A stretch of DNA of 64,000 bases from the NCBI GenBank assembly GCA_033557465.1, contig CM066039.1, forward strand, positions 395,207,440-395,271,439, given 5' to 3'. The first letter of the stretch is position 1. Each line of letters opens with the position of its first letter. Made by a program: the position numbers and the translations under genes. The notes under the pieces were generated by a model. It did not search any database and was not told where the DNA came from. It saw nothing but the letters and a program-made list of their open reading frames with translations. This stretch comes from Ichthyophis bannanicus. Lineage: Eukaryota; Chordata; Amphibia; Gymnophiona; Ichthyophiidae. Below, piece by piece: positions 10,040 through 21,664 of this stretch.

Positions 10040-12040
10040 CTGGCCCTTGCTTCCTTCTTCGTACATAAAATTCAGTCTCTTCGTTCCTCCTTCCCCCTCT
10101 GCCCCCTCCCCTCTCCCCTCCTCCTTCCCCTTCCACTTCCTCTTCTGTTCCTTCCCCCCCCCCCTCCCTCCAATGTTTTTTCTCATACCTGGTGTTCCTT
10201 CAGTCCTGTCTCTTCCGCTGAGCTTTTTCAGGTGATCTCTTCTTCTCATAAAACCACTTGCCTACTTGATCCTCTCCCGTCCTCTTGGCTTCTTGATCCC
10301 TCTCTTCACCTTCTCCCGTATATCCTTGCTGTGGTCAACACTAGTCTTTCCTCCGGTAGTTTCCCCTCCTCTTGGAAGCACGCCTTAGTCCGCCCTCTCC
10401 TGAAAAAACCTTCTCTTGACCCCAGCTTACCTGCCAACTGGCGTCCCGTCTCAAACCTCCCCTTCCTTTCTAGGGTCCTTGAAAAACTGGCCTTTGCACA
10501 GCTTTCGGCGCACCTCGATTCTACTCTTTACCTTCACCCTCACCAATCCAGTTTTAGACCTGGCCACAGCACCGAGACTGTCCTTCTCGCCCTTCTTAGT
10601 GACCTTCACCGTTCTCACGACCGTGGTGACTTGTCTATTGCTGTTTCCCTAGATCTCTCTGCTGCTTTCGATGTTATTGATCACCGCACCCTTCTCACTC
10701 GTTTGTCCGATTCTGGTGTCCACGGCACTGTAGTACACTGGTTTCATTCTTTTCTCTCCCATCGTTCCTTCTCAGTTCACTCTGGCGCTTCTACCTCTGC
10801 TCCCTCCCCTTTACACTGTGGTGTTCCACAGGGTTCCATCCTTGCCCCTCTACTTTTCAATATTTTCCTTGCTCCCCTAGCTCTTCTCATCCAGCAATTC
10901 GGTGTTTCTTTCTACATTTATGCAGATGATATCCTCCATGTCCATCATACCAGTTCTGCTTTCCCTGACCTTTCTGCGCTCAATACTTGTCTGTCTCGTG
11001 TCGCCTCCTGGTTTTCTGAAAATTTTCTTTGTGTTAACCCTTCTAAATCCTCTGCCATTTGGTTCTCCTCCTCCACCCCTCCGCCCAGCTTAGCCCCTGT
11101 GATGTCCTCCCTTCCTATTCCCGTTTTCTCCTCCCTCCGTTATCTGGGTGTTACCTTAGATTCCTCCCTCTCCTTTCATCCCCACATTTCCTCCCTTGTC
11201 CGTACTTGTCACTTCCACCTGCGCCGTATTCGCTCTCTTCGGCCTTTTCTTTCCTCTCAATCCCTCACTACTCTAGTTCTTTCCCTTGTAACTTCTCGTC
11301 TGGATTATTGTAATTCCATCCTTGCCGGCCTCCCATCCTATCAACTCCGTCGTCTTCAGCTCCTTCAAAATACTGCCGCTCGCTTACTCACCTTCTCTTC
11401 TCCTTCTGATCATATTACCCCCTGTCTCTCCTCTCTTCATTGGCTCCCCATTAAATTTCAGCTTATCTATAAATATCTCATCATCACTCACAGGGTTCTC
11501 TATACCAGCACTCTTCAGTACCTCTCTGATCTCATCTTTCATCAGCCTGCCCCCCGTCTCCTCCGCTCATCTCATACCAATCGTCTTTTCCTTCCCTCTC
11601 CATCTCAGGCTCACCTTGAACTTACCCGCCATTCTGCTTTCTTCTTTTTGGCCCCCGCCCTCTGGAATTCCCTTCCTCACACCCTCCGTACTGAGCCCTC
11701 TTTCCCTCATTTCAAAGCCCTCCTCAAGACTCATCTTTTTTCTCAAGCATTTGACCTTCCAGCTTCTCCTTGAAAAATAGCCATCATGCCAAATCCTGAT
11801 CATCATGTCATATTCACCTACCACGCCCTGCCCTTCCTCCCCCCCTGTGTTTCTTTGTCTAGCTCTGTAGCCTCTGTCCTTTTTTTTTTTCTCTCAATCT
11901 CTCATTGGCTCTTTCCTGTTATTAAATGGCGTTCTTTTCTCTCTTTTTATTTTCCTGCGGCTGCCTTTTATTGTACACCGCCCTGATACTTCGGTCTTGG
12001 GCGGTATATCAAGCCTGAATATAAATAAATAAAATAAACA
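10040..12040 (+). mobile_element. L2-type LINE, 5'-truncated
   Basis: A C/T-rich start, an RT ORF and a 3' end 'gcggtatat..' followed by an (AAATA)n tail. It sits inside hAT element 1: the purine-rich sequence before it and the AT-rich sequence after it both have counterparts in hAT element 3, which lacks the LINE. No endonuclease domain is present, as expected for 5' truncation. Confidence 0.8.
10232..11773 (+). CDS. L2-type reverse transcriptase fragment, open
   Basis: A 513-codon open frame covering RT and the C-terminal region of an L2-clade LINE. It contains '[13 protein letters not shown]' (RT block A), 'GVPQGSILAPLLF' (block B), 'YIYADDI' (catalytic YADD), 'SRLDYCNSILAGLP', and the C-terminal 'LHWLPI..YK' and 'ALWNSLP' blocks. 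The first codon is probably an internal Met. The N-terminal endonuclease is missing, so it cannot act alone in retrotransposition. The frame is uninterrupted, which suggests a fairly recent insertion into the hAT. Confidence 0.85.
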   Translation: MISSSHKTTCLLDPLPSSWLLDPSLHLLPYILAVVNTSLSSGSFPSSWKHALVRPLLKKPSLDPSLPANWRPVSNLPFLSRVLEKLAFAQLSAHLDSTLYLHPHQSSFRPGHSTETVLLALLSDLHRSHDRGDLSIAVSLDLSAAFDVIDHRTLLTRLSDSGVHGTVVHWFHSFLSHRSFSVHSGASTSAPSPLHCGVPQGSILAPLLFNIFLAPLALLIQQFGVSFYIYADDILHVHHTSSAFPDLSALNTCLSRVASWFSENFLCVNPSKSSAIWFSSSTPPPSLAPVMSSLPIPVFSSLRYLGVTLDSSLSFHPHISSLVRTCHFHLRRIRSLRPFLSSQSLTTLVLSLVTSRLDYCNSILAGLPSYQLRRLQLLQNTAARLLTFSSPSDHITPCLSSLHWLPIKFQLIYKYLIITHRVLYTSTLQYLSDLIFHQPAPRLLRSSHTNRLFLPSPSQAHLELTRHSAFFFLAPALWNSLPHTLRTEPSFPHFKALLKTHLFSQAFDLPASP

Positions 12041-12351
12041 AACAACAAAGGTAGAAAAAATAATTTTATTTCATATTAGTGATTTGACTACAAAATCATA
12101 ATAATTTTGAAATCAAATATTGTTACTTGTGATTGTGATTAATTATTGTGGTTTAATAAGTAAATTTTATAAATAAAAACATATTGCAAAGGCCTATAAT
12201 AAATTAATAATTCAACAAATGATTACAGCAACAATGCTTTAACGGTAAAGGAAGAGAGACGCATTTGATTTTATCATTGGGGGTCACCACAAGTTGACCA
12301 ATGGTAAAAAGGGTCATGGTACAAAAAAGGTTGAGAACTACTGCTCTAGGT

Positions 12352-12545
12352 AAAGAAATATTTCTGCATATTACTCCTGAGTCTATCCCCTTTCACCTTC
12401 ATCCTATGCCCCCTTGTTGTAGAGCTCTCTTTCAATTGAGAGAGGCTCTCCTTCTGTGCATTGATGCCACAGAGGGATTTAAACATCTCTATATCTCCCC
12501 TTTCTTGCATGTGCTTTATGATGAAGCCCACTGTAGCCGTCATGG
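12352..12545 (-). mobile_element. CR1-like LINE fragment, continuation
   Basis: Minus-strand translation matches the C-terminal part of CR1/L2-type RT ORFs ('GDIEMFKSLCGINAQ', 'STTRGHRMKVKGDRLR'). It joins 7690-7976 across hAT element 1. Confidence 0.7.
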
Positions 12546-13358
12546 TTACTAACAAAGTTAAAATTAGAGATAAGGCACGGTAGGAGATAAAGCAAGTTTC
12601 TGTAGAAGGATCTATAGTAATCTGGCTTGATGGGTATTCCTGGCAGGTGTATGGATTTTCTTGGGTCCCCAGCAGTCTTTACGGTGCTGCCCTTTTCTAG
12701 GTAGGCTTCTTGTTGTGGAAGTTAGTGTTATTATGGAATGATAGATTTGCTGTATAGGTCCTTTGCTGTGGTTCATGCTTTTTCTTTTTGTTTCCTCTGT
12801 GGAGTCAACAGTAGGGTGTTGGTGGGGGGAGGGAGCAGTACTGGAATACGGATAGTCTTTGATGCTGCACGGGCTGGTCTTAAATTTCAAATATTTTCTT
12901 GGTTCAAATTGAAGGAAATCTCATACTTTACATGAGCATCTCAGTTTAATGTAGATAGCTATTTACGTATGTGAATCGTATCTCCTTCTGTTGATTGTAT
13001 GCCTCCCAGTGTCTTGTTGACCACTTTGATTGAAGGATAAGGTGGTATTAGACAAAACTGTCTAAATAAATAAATAAAATAAAATGTTGTCTTGTGGCCT
13101 GGTAGCTTCACTGTTACTGATTTCTGGGCTTTTCCAAAATGGCAGAGTCTAATCTAACCTGTGCACTATGATTTGAATTCCCAGCTTCCAGGATATTTTT
13201 CTAATTTCTTATCTTCCTTCTTTATCATTAAACTGGTCATAGCGCTGACCAAATAAGTCTGCTTGTTGTTCTTATTATGCTAATATTTATGCAAATGAGG
13301 CCCCACAGTGAGTCTCTGCACATGGCCCCGCATCACCCTTGGGCCATTCCTGTTAAAT
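12546..13358. other. No gene; LINE/SINE tail at 12965-13085
   Basis: Nothing coding is supported. At about 12965-13085 a + strand 3' tail ('gaccactttgattgaagg' ending in an (AAATA)n run) marks a LINE or SINE end. The rest is unassigned. Confidence 0.5.
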
Positions 13359-13512
13359 AGAAATTACACTTACCTGGTAATTGTTGTTCCTTTAGGGACT
13401 CCAGTTTAGTCCTCCACCTCTGGGTTGTGTACCTCCTCCTGCAGCTTGGAGACTGGGCATGTCAAACTCGTGACATCACTGGATATAGCCTGCTGGCAAC
13501 TCCCAACATCCC
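13359..13512 (-). repeat. Right inverted terminal repeat of DIRS element B
   Basis: Inverted match to 19519-19642. On the minus strand the end carries CAG|GTAAGT, a consensus splice donor. Confidence 0.8.
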
Positions 13513-13865
13513 CAGTGAACTATTGACAAAGCCAACTCAAAAGAGCAACCAATAAGCAGCTAAAATTTAACTGTAAATATAACCATAACCATAAGAAACC
13601 CAACTAACAATTTTCGAAGAGGGAAAGTCGCAATAGTAATCCTCCCCTTTATTTTAGTTCATTTTTTTTTCTTTTGATATTCTTCCCTTCTTTCACCTTC
13701 CCCATTTTACCCTTCAGAGCCAAAGGGAGAGAAGAAAGTGCACCAGACTAGATAGTAATACTCACTGCGTTCCAGCCACCTTAAGAAGTTATCCGTTCGT
13801 CCAAAGAAACTGATGCTCCTTCCCAACTGAAAAGAAACTCTGAATAGATTATCCCTTGGGTGGGA

Positions 13866-13976
13866 ATGAGGACTAAACTGGAGTCCCTAAAGGAACAACA
13901 GTTACCAGGTAAGTGTAATTTCTATTTCCTTATCGGTCCTCCAGTTCAGTCCTCCACCTCTGGGATGTATCAGAGC
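13866..13976. repeat. Internal complementary region of DIRS element B
   Basis: The half at 13866-13925 is the inverted copy of the right end (13359-13420). The half at 13926-13976 is the inverted copy of the left end (about 19590-19642). Confidence 0.8.
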
Positions 13977-14127
13977 AGTAATTAATGGGAGGGACCTTTC
14001 CAACTGGATCGCAACACCGCCGACCCAAAACAAGCATCACTTGCTGCCATCACGTCCAGGCGGTAGTGTCTACTGAAGGTATGCAGAGAGGACCAGGTGG
14101 CTGCTCTGCAAATCTCAACTGGCGAAA

Positions 14128-14951
14128 CTAACCCGTGTTCCGCCCATGACGTCGCTTGCGCTCTGGTAGAGTGAGCCCATAAGCCCTCTGGCGCCTGACG
14201 GCCTTGCAGAATATATGCTGACGTAATAGCTTCCCTAACCCATCTGGAAATGGAAGCCTTAGATGCCGCTTCTCCTTTGCGGGGGCCCCTGAACAGAACG
14301 AAAAGCCGATCCGATTTACGAAAAGGCTCTGAAACTTCAAGTAATGCGTAACACCCGCTTTATATCCAAGAGACGCAGTTTGCTGTCCCGAGCGCCCCCC
14401 TCTGCAGTACCCAATACCGGTAAGGACACTGCCTGATTCAAGTGAAAGGAAGAAACCACTTTAGGCAAAAATGACGGCACTGGACGTAACACCACCTTTT
14501 CCCTCGAAAAGGCCAAAAATGGTTCCCTACACGAGAACGCCTGCAACTCCGAGACTCGCCTAGCCGAACAGATGGCCACCAAGAAAACTGTCTTTAGAGT
14601 GAGGTCCTTAACCGACGCCTGTCGCAACGGTTCAAAGGGTTTCCTAGTTAATGCCCCTAGAACTAGATTGAGATCCCAAGCTGGGACCACAATTCGGCGA
14701 GTAGGGTGCAACTTAGACACCGCTTTAAGGAAATGCACCATGTCACTGTGTGCTCCCAATATCACCCCTTGAACCTTACCTCTATAGCACGCCAGTGCTG
14801 CTAACTGTACTCTTAAAGAACTGGCAGCCAGACCTTTCTCAAAAACATCCTGTAAAAAACTCAACACTACAGGAACGGACACGGTAGCGGCCCGAACCTG
14901 TCGCCACAAAAACCAGTCCTCAAAAATACGCCAAACGTGCACATAAGCCAA
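14128..14951 (-). pseudogene. Tyrosine recombinase of DIRS element B, broken
   Basis: A minus-strand frame 14337-14951 holds the core-binding region and the catalytic-Arg block 'SARRVSEL', followed by 'PSFLPKVVSSFHLNQ', which aligns by eye with the same stretch in elements A and C. It ends at a stop. The C-terminal half is displaced to other frames (14128-14340), and the expected HxxR and Tyr motifs are not cleanly readable, so the enzyme is inactive. Confidence 0.75.
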
Positions 14952-15016
14952 AGAGGTGTACTTTTTCCTTGCTCATAGTAAAGTCGAAATGACCGCCCTC
15001 TAATAATCTTTTTTCC

Positions 15017-17093
15017 TTAGCCTTGCCCTTTCAATGACCAGACCATAAGCGAGAACCGATCCACCTGAGGCATTCGAAGCAGTCCCTGACGCAGCAGATC
15101 CACCCAGTTTGTCAGTCTCCACGGCTCGCCGTCGAGTAACCGAACCAGATCTGCATACCATGGCCGCCTCAGGCAGTCCGGAGCCACTAGCAGAACTCTT
15201 CCCCAATGAGCCTCGATGCGCTGAACCACTAGCCCTATGAGCGCCCATGGAGGAAACACGTATAGAAGACCTGACGCCGGCCACGGCTGAATCAGAGCGT
15301 CTATCCCTCTGACATCCTTTCCCATCTTCTGCTGTAAAAACGACTCGCCTTTGCAGACTGAAAGGTCGCCATGAGATCCATAATTGGCAGCCCCCATCTG
15401 CGGACAATCTGAGCAAACACTGTGTGATGGAGCTCCCATTCTCCGGCATCTACTCGGACCCTGCTGAGGAAGTCTGCTGTGACATTGTCTTTCCCCGCGA
15501 TGTGTGCTGCCGAGATTGCAAGGAGTCTGGGCTCCACCCAGGCGAACAAGCTCTCTGTTTCCTCTTCCATGGCTACACTGCCCGTTCCGCCTTGGTGGTT
15601 GATGTAAGCCACTGTCACTGAATTGTCCAACAGTGGCGTACATCAAGGGAGGAGTGGTCTAGTGGTTCGGACAAGGTACTTCAGGCCAGAGGGCTGGGGG
15701 TTCAAGTCCCACCTGGGGACAGCAATCTCAGGCCGGAGGGACTGGGATTTCTAGTCCTGTAGGCACTCCTTGTGGTCTTGGGCAAGCCACTTAACCCTCC
15801 ATTGCCCATGTTCCCTGTAAGTATTAGTGTATGTGTCTCATATCCCCTCGTGTTAAATGTATCCCCCAAATGACCGCTTTGACCCGGTGAAAAGCGGGAT
15901 ATAAATACAGCTAAATAAATAAATAAAACAGTACTCACACTGCTCTGTCCCTTACCGATGGCTCGAATGCCTGCAATGCCAAAAACATTGCCCACAGTTT
16001 GAGCCGGTTGATGGACCATTGGCTTTCCTGAGCTGACCTTGTCCCCTGCACAAAGAGGTCTCCGCAATGCGCTCCCCAGCCCGCAAGACTTGCATCCATC
16101 AACACTGGGAGCCACTGAGGCTGTTCCAATGGAAGGCCCGCCCTCAGATGTTCCGGGACCATCCACCATTGAAGGGACCTCCTGACCCTGACTGGACAGG
16201 GTAGTCGCTTGTTCAGGGAATCGCTCTGGTGCGACCAACGATGTAGCAGTGCCCTTTGTAAGGGTCACGTGAAATCTGGCCCAAGGAACCACTTCCAAGG
16301 TCACCGCCATTTCGCCCAGCACCCGAAGGTAGTCCCAAGTCGACGGAGCCGGGGTAGCTAAGAACTTGGGCACCAGTTGTTGAAGCGCCTGGGCTCGCTG
16401 CTCCGGCAGAAACACCGCACCCTTCTGGGTGTCAAAAATGACTCCCAGGTATTCGAGAACCTGTGTCAGGGCCAAAAAACTCTTGGCTGGATTGACCACC
16501 CAACCGAGATCCTGCAGAAACTGCACCACTTTTTCTGTGGCCTGCTCGCTCTCTAACTTGGACTTTGCTCGAATCAACCAGTCGTCGAGATAGGGGTGCA
16601 CTAATATCCCTTCCTTACGCAACGCTGCCGCCACCACCACCACCATGATCTTTGTAAAAGTGCGTGGCGCCGTCGCCAGACCGAAGGGCAACGCCTGAAA
16701 TTGATAATGCCCCCACGGGAAAGCAAATCTGAGAAACCTTTGGTGAGTAGCTCTGATGGGAATGTGCAGGTATGCCTCCGTGAGGTCGAGAGAATTCAGG
16801 AAATCCCCTCGTCTTACCGCCGCAATAACGGAATGCAACATTTCTATTCGGAAATGCGGGACCCGAAGACAGTGATTTACCCCTTTCAGGTCCAGAATAG
16901 GCCGCAAGGACCCTTCTTTCTTTGGCACCATGAAGTAAATGGAGTAGCGACCCACTCCGTATTCCACCGCCGGCACCACTGGCACCACGGCTCCTAACTG
17001 CAACAAGCGATCCAGCGTTTGGTGAATGTCTAGAGATTTCTGCCAACTCCTGCAGGGTGAAAGCACAAACGAGTCTCGCACTGGCCGAGCCAA
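15017..17093 (-). pseudogene. RT-RNase H of DIRS element B, interrupted by a SINE
   Basis: The minus-strand frame from 17093 has a continuous RT core: 'GSLRPILDLKGVNHCL', 'LDLTEAYLHIPI', 'LPFGLATAPRTFTK' and the catalytic 'PYLDDWLI' (about 16574-16595). The frame drifts after about 16200, and RNase H ('LMDASLAGWGAHCGD') appears in another frame at 15935-16162. A SINE (about 15645-15930) separates it from the rest of RNase H, 15301-15630 ('MDNSVTVAYINHQGG', 'HIAGKDNVTADFLSR'). The methyltransferase-like tail follows in 15017-15300. Confidence 0.8.
15645..15930 (+). mobile_element. tRNA-derived SINE inserted in DIRS element B
   Basis: The head 'ggaggagtggtctagtgg' resembles a tRNA A box. A B-box-like 'ggttcaagtcccac' and the 'cttgggcaagccacttaaccctccattgc' body (visible at about 15776-15806) follow. 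It ends in an (AAATA)n tail. It splits the RNase H frame on the opposite strand. Confidence 0.8.
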
Positions 17094-17425
17094 TTCCAGT
17101 GCATATCCTTCTCAAATTATTTCCAGCACCCACTGGTCGGACATTATCTGGGCCCAGGCAGGAAGGAACTCCCGCAACCATCCCCCTATCGGGGGACTTC
17201 CTACCCGGACCCGCCTCACTTCATTGTTGTTTTCGCATGGAGGCTGCGGGGGATGCTGCAAAATCTCTATCTGCTCCTCGAAACCCACAAAACCCCTGGG
17301 TTCGCGTAGCAAACTGTCCTCTCTCGAAACCCCTGACCTGAGAAGACTGGAATCTCCTGAATTCTCTAGGCTGGCCCCTTGTCGCCGGCCCAGACTTCCC
17401 TTGCTTAGGCTTATCCTCCGGGAGC

Positions 17426-18812
17426 CTACCGCCCTTGGACTCCCCCCAACTCCTTTACCAATTTGTCTAGTTCTTCTCCAAACAACAATTTGCCCTTAAA
17501 GGGACGCTTACTGAGACGTGACTTAGAGGATCTATCGGCTACCCAATTCTTCAGCCAAAGCGACCTCCATGCGGCCACCAAAGAGGCCATACTATTAGCC
17601 AACGCTCTTATCAAGTCATAGTGTACATCCGCCAGATATGCTGTCCCTGATTCGAGTCGGGATACTTCCATCAAACTCTCACGCTCCTGCTGGTTAGTCT
17701 GTCTTAATTGTTGTAACCAGCAGAGACAGGCTCTTGCTACCCAGGCCCCACAAATGGATGCCTGCAAGGGCAATGCATTAGCTTCAAAGGCTTGCTTCAA
17801 TAAACTGTCCACTTTCCTGTCCTGTGTATCCTTTAACGCGGCGCTACCTTCCACTGGGATAGTCGTGTTCTTCGTAACCACTGACACTGCCGCATCTATC
17901 CGTGGGGTCTGGACCTTTTCCTTTGTCCGCCAAGGGACAGAGTCTGTTCATAGTCCTAACTCCCCTTAGCCCTACCTCAGGCTGATCCCATTCTTCCTGA
18001 ATCATCCTGTCCACCACTCTGTGAACTGAGAACACCACTTGAGATTGCCTCACCGCTTGAATTAGAGGGTTGTCGACCTCCTGTTCTACGCCCGGCTGCA
18101 CCGTGGCTAAATTGAGGGTTTGTAGGGATTCTGTAATGAGTGCCACTAGCTCGTCCTTACGGAAAACCCGTATGATTCTCGCCTGATCCTCAGGCTCTGG
18201 GATTTCTCCTTATTCCAGATCATCCCCTCCAGACTCAAGCTCAAACTCAAGTCTCATCCGTCTCTTGCACCTCCACATTAGACGGGAAAGAATCAGAGGT
18301 CCGCATCCTCTTCACGGGTTTCAGTCCACCGTTGTGATCTTCGGTTTGGCCTGAGGCTGTGCCGTAGCCAACGGCAGAGGCTCCGGAATCTTCCCCTGTC
18401 ACCGGAAACAGAAAGCCTGATGCATGATCAGGACAAAATCCGGACAAAAATCCCCAAAAGGAGCACCGGAAGACCCCACTGCGGCGTCCTGGCACGGAGC
18501 ATCCGCAGCCCCCCACAGGGACTCGCCTGCGGCCCCCGGCAGCACCCCGAGGGGATCCTGAGCCATCTTACTGTCCATCTGTTGCTCCCCCGTGAGAGAA
18601 ACAGTGATGCAGCCCTGGCAGATGCCGGTGTCCGCTACTGTGCCCCCGCGGGTGCCACAAACGACACACTGGGCACAAGAGGACATAGGAGTGCCTTCCA
18701 AACGACCCCAAGTCCAACCCGTGGAAAGGGAAGTGCCCCTGTCTTTTCGTCCCCTTCCCTCTCCCTGGTATCTCCCCTCAGACTTTGAGTTGTTGTTTTT
18801 TTTTAAATACAA
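17426..18812 (-). pseudogene. gag of DIRS element B, broken
   Basis: Three minus-strand pieces: 18399-18812 (a Cys-rich region with two CX2C pairs, the probable N-terminal zinc-binding domain), 17844-18146 and 17426-17887 (an alpha-helical Ala/Leu-rich segment). Frames shift between them. Assignment rests on position upstream of RT and the Cys cluster shared in kind with elements A and C. Confidence 0.6.
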
Positions 18813-19518
18813 TTAATAACTACCTCAGAAATCTGTACTACCACTTTAAGGGGCCGCTAAACGAGCTCCCGATAGTGGCCCGTGCTACCGAGAGCCCCCT
18901 TCCGTGTACAGGCCACTCCACAGGCCTAGCCATGTGGCTGCACGCTCTCTACCAAAATGGCCGCGAGCGCCGAATTGCTTTGGCGCCAAAAACAGTCCCG
19001 ATGGCAGCGAAGCGCTCCAGTCGCACCGCAACCAGCTCGGCGGCTCTATTCCATGGCTCGCGCCGGCACACGCTGCAAAGAAAAGAGGCTTACCTCAGCT
19101 GTGCACCCTACTAGCTGCGACATCGCTCAGTGTCCAAAGCGAGCGACGTTCACAGCTAGGGCGAATTCCGCGTCCGAGGCTGGCGGCCCTCTGCATCCCT
19201 CTGAGCGAGAACCGGTATGCTGAGCCAGGAGCTGGCAGGCCTGCGACAGGCGAAGCTCTCCCCCATCCTTCCAGGGAGAGAGATCAATCCCACCGCCGCT
19301 CAGGTAAAGGCAAAAGGGAGAAAGTCATACAAATAGAGGGCTGGCTCTTCTGTTTCCTGTTTGGATTCAATTAAGATAGGAGGAGATAAAGAAATTTGAA
19401 AAGGGAATTTGGAAACCCCACTAATCTAACTGTGCTGCTCATTATTTGCTCCTCTCGTGAGCCCAGCACCTAGGCTCACTACGTCCTCCTGCTGCATGGA
19501 GACTGGACACACTGGGTA

Positions 19519-19642
19519 TGTTGGGAGTTGCCAGCAGGCTATATCCAGTGATGTCACGAGTTTGACATGACCAGTCTCCAAGCTACAGGAGGAGGTACAC
19601 AACCCAGAGTTGGAGGACTAAATTGGAGGACCGATAAGGAAC
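19519..19642 (-). repeat. Left inverted terminal repeat of DIRS element B
   Basis: Inverted copy of 13359-13512 with few mismatches. Confidence 0.8.
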
Positions 19643-19835
19643 CATTATTAAAAAGAGGACTGGGAAAATTCACTGCTTACCCCTGGGATCGGCAGCATGG
19701 AATGTGTTTATCTTTTTGGAAACCTAATAGGTACTTGTAACCTGGTTTGGCCTCTGTTGGAAACATGATACTAGGCTTGATGGATCTTAGTCTGACCCAG
19801 TATGGCATATCTTATGTTATTATGGTCTTATGGGT
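19643..19835 (+). mobile_element. CR1 3' end
   Basis: The 'accattattaaaa' start, the 'gatgga..ctgacccagtatggcat' box and an ATGTTATT-like tail match the CR1 3' ends at 22800-23145 and 48512-48784. It abuts the end of DIRS element B. Confidence 0.75.
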
Positions 19836-20239
19836 GTGCAAGAACACATTTGCAAACATACTATTTTCCTTTCCTGACGTAATCATGATTATGGGATCAC
19901 CTCCTGTTCAGCTAAAAGTGCTTGCGATATAAAAGTGGGGGCATGGCTTTAACCAGATGTGGGCTGTTTTCGGACAAACTATTTCACCTTTGTAAATGGT
20001 TTGAAAATGGTCCTCCTCATCTCCCTGTGTCTCGATGCAGTCCCAGCTCTGTTACAAACCATATGACCTTGGGCAAACTACTTTGAAATTTGCTCCAAGG
20101 TCCGTGGCTATTTTGTACCTTGTTTCATTTTCAAAGGGGAGCTTATTTGCTTTTGTAATTTAACTCTCATCTTTCAGTACTACTTTAAGGCAAGTTACAT
20201 TCAGGTAGTGCAGGTCTCTTCCTGTCAATGGAGGGTTTA

Positions 20240-20440
20240 CAGTCTGAGGGGCACTTACTAGAGGTTAAGAAACCAGGGTTTGATTCCCACTAGTACTTCT
20301 TGTGGCTTTGGGCAAGTCACTTAACCCTCCATTGCCTTGGAAGAAAGGCCTGGCACACTGCCAAGAAAACCCTGGAGCTGCTGGGTCACCAGGAGTCAGC
20401 GCTGACTTGAAGGCACACGTTGCATTGCAGTGTGCTGCTG
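20240..20440 (+). mobile_element. tRNA-derived SINE
   Basis: A body of the same kind as 7165-7378, in the opposite orientation, with a shared 'ggagctgctgggtcacc' to 'cagcgctgactt' tail. The head is eroded. Confidence 0.65.
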
Positions 20441-20489
20441 CTGTGACCTTAGGAATAAATGGGTTGTGCTGGCACTTAACCTCTCTCTT

Positions 20490-20615
20490 TGTACATGAGG
20501 CAGTGGAGAGTTAAGTGACTTGTCCAAGGTCAGAAGGAGCAGTGGTGGGATTTGAACCCTGAGTTTCCCTCATTCCTAGACCAGTACTCTAAGAACGAGG
20601 CTCCGCCTCCACTAC
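20490..20615 (-). mobile_element. tRNA-derived SINE fragment
   Basis: An antisense copy of the same body with many mismatches; an older insertion. Confidence 0.6.
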
Positions 20616-21664
20616 AGGCACTTTACAGCCGGCTCTTGCAGATACAAAGATTACACCTGTTGTTTTCCATCACCACCTTAAATATGCTCCAGGGAATTTC
20701 CCCGCTCCCTTCCAAGTGCACTGAAAAGTAAATAGACTATGGAAGCGCTGGCATTTGTTTTCTGGACTGAGTTTTGGCAGTTAATTTTGCATTTTGTTAT
20801 CGACCTTGGTGCCTGCATAAAGTTGCAGTATATTAAGTGTGCAAACAAAGCTAAAGATAAGCCGGTTTACCTGAATGAATTCCTATTTATCTGCAGAAAT
20901 GTCTCTGTGGGACTCTGGGTAACCCATTGCTACCAGAATACCTGGCCTTGGTCACGTAGTTAGCACATAGATAGACTCTCACCACATAGAGAAAAGGAAG
21001 CACAAACTAAAAATAGAAATATGTAGACAATAATTATACTGAAACCCCACGAAGCCAGGCGCTGATGAGTGCGATACCAGAGAACTAGAAAGAGTTGCAT
21101 ATAAGACAGACCGTTAATTACAAAGACTGACATATTCCAATCACTAAATTGAAAATAAAATTATTTGTTCTACTTTTGTCGTCAGGCCATTTTATTTTTC
21201 TAACTGAGATGGTTCCAGTATCTCTTTTCTGTCTTCTAAGTGATTCTTTTCCATTTCTTCTCTCTCCTCCTGTCTTCTTCTCTTCCTTCTCTACATCTCT
21301 TTGGTGCTGATCTTTTCTGTTATCTCGGGGGGGGGGGGGGGTCATCTCTCTTCTCTGCATCTCTGTCCACTTATATATAGATTTTACCTCTCACTCTCCT
21401 TTTCTCTCACCCTCAGTCCTTTAGTCTCCCACTTTTTACCTCTCCTGTAGCTACCAGCTTTCCATCTCCCAGTCTTACCCCCTTCTAATGCTCCCATTGC
21501 CTGGCTATCTCTCTCCTTCCCCCGTTCCTATATCCTCTCTACCTTTCACGCACTCCCTAGTTCTCTATTTCTACCCTCTCTACTCCCCCCCTCAACTTTC
21601 ATCTACCATCCTCTTCCTCCCAACTTCTCACCAGCCCTAGCCCCTTCCTTGTTATTCATTCCTT
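20616..21664. other. No gene; pyrimidine-rich with a poly-G tract
   Basis: No supported coding frame. A run of about 17 G lies at 21326-21343 in a C/T-rich stretch (21170-21660). Confidence 0.6.

Larger units (their letters stand above)
7977..12343. mobile_element. hAT-type non-autonomous transposon 1
   Basis: Terminal inverted repeats CAGCGGTTCTCAACCT (left) and, inverted, CAGTAGTTCTCAACCTT (right) are flanked by a perfect 8-bp duplication CTCTAGGT at 7969-7976 and 12344-12351. Eight-bp duplications and CAG-type ends are diagnostic of hAT. Inside, from left: 'gggtcgcgacccc', a GC-rich inverted repeat (8140-8172 with 8270-8300), purine-rich minisatellites (8396-9720), a purine-rich stretch, an L2 LINE (10040-12040) and an AT-rich tail ending in 'gggggtcacc'. 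No transposase is seen, so movement would need an enzyme in trans. Confidence 0.85.
13359..19642 (-). mobile_element. DIRS-like tyrosine-recombinase retrotransposon B, degraded
   Basis: On the minus strand the order is gag, RT, RNase H with a methyltransferase-like tail, then YR. The left end (19519-19642) and right end (13359-13512) are inverted copies, and the internal complementary region (13866-13976) joins the complements of both. No target duplication is visible, consistent with YR integration. A SINE sits in the RNase H region. RT is open over the whole core, whereas gag and the YR C-terminus are broken. Confidence 0.85.

Noticed and set aside
15650..15720. Possible tRNA gene
   Set aside because: A- and B-box-like motifs belong to a SINE head followed by SINE body and tail. 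The same head recurs at several sites and no cloverleaf is evident.
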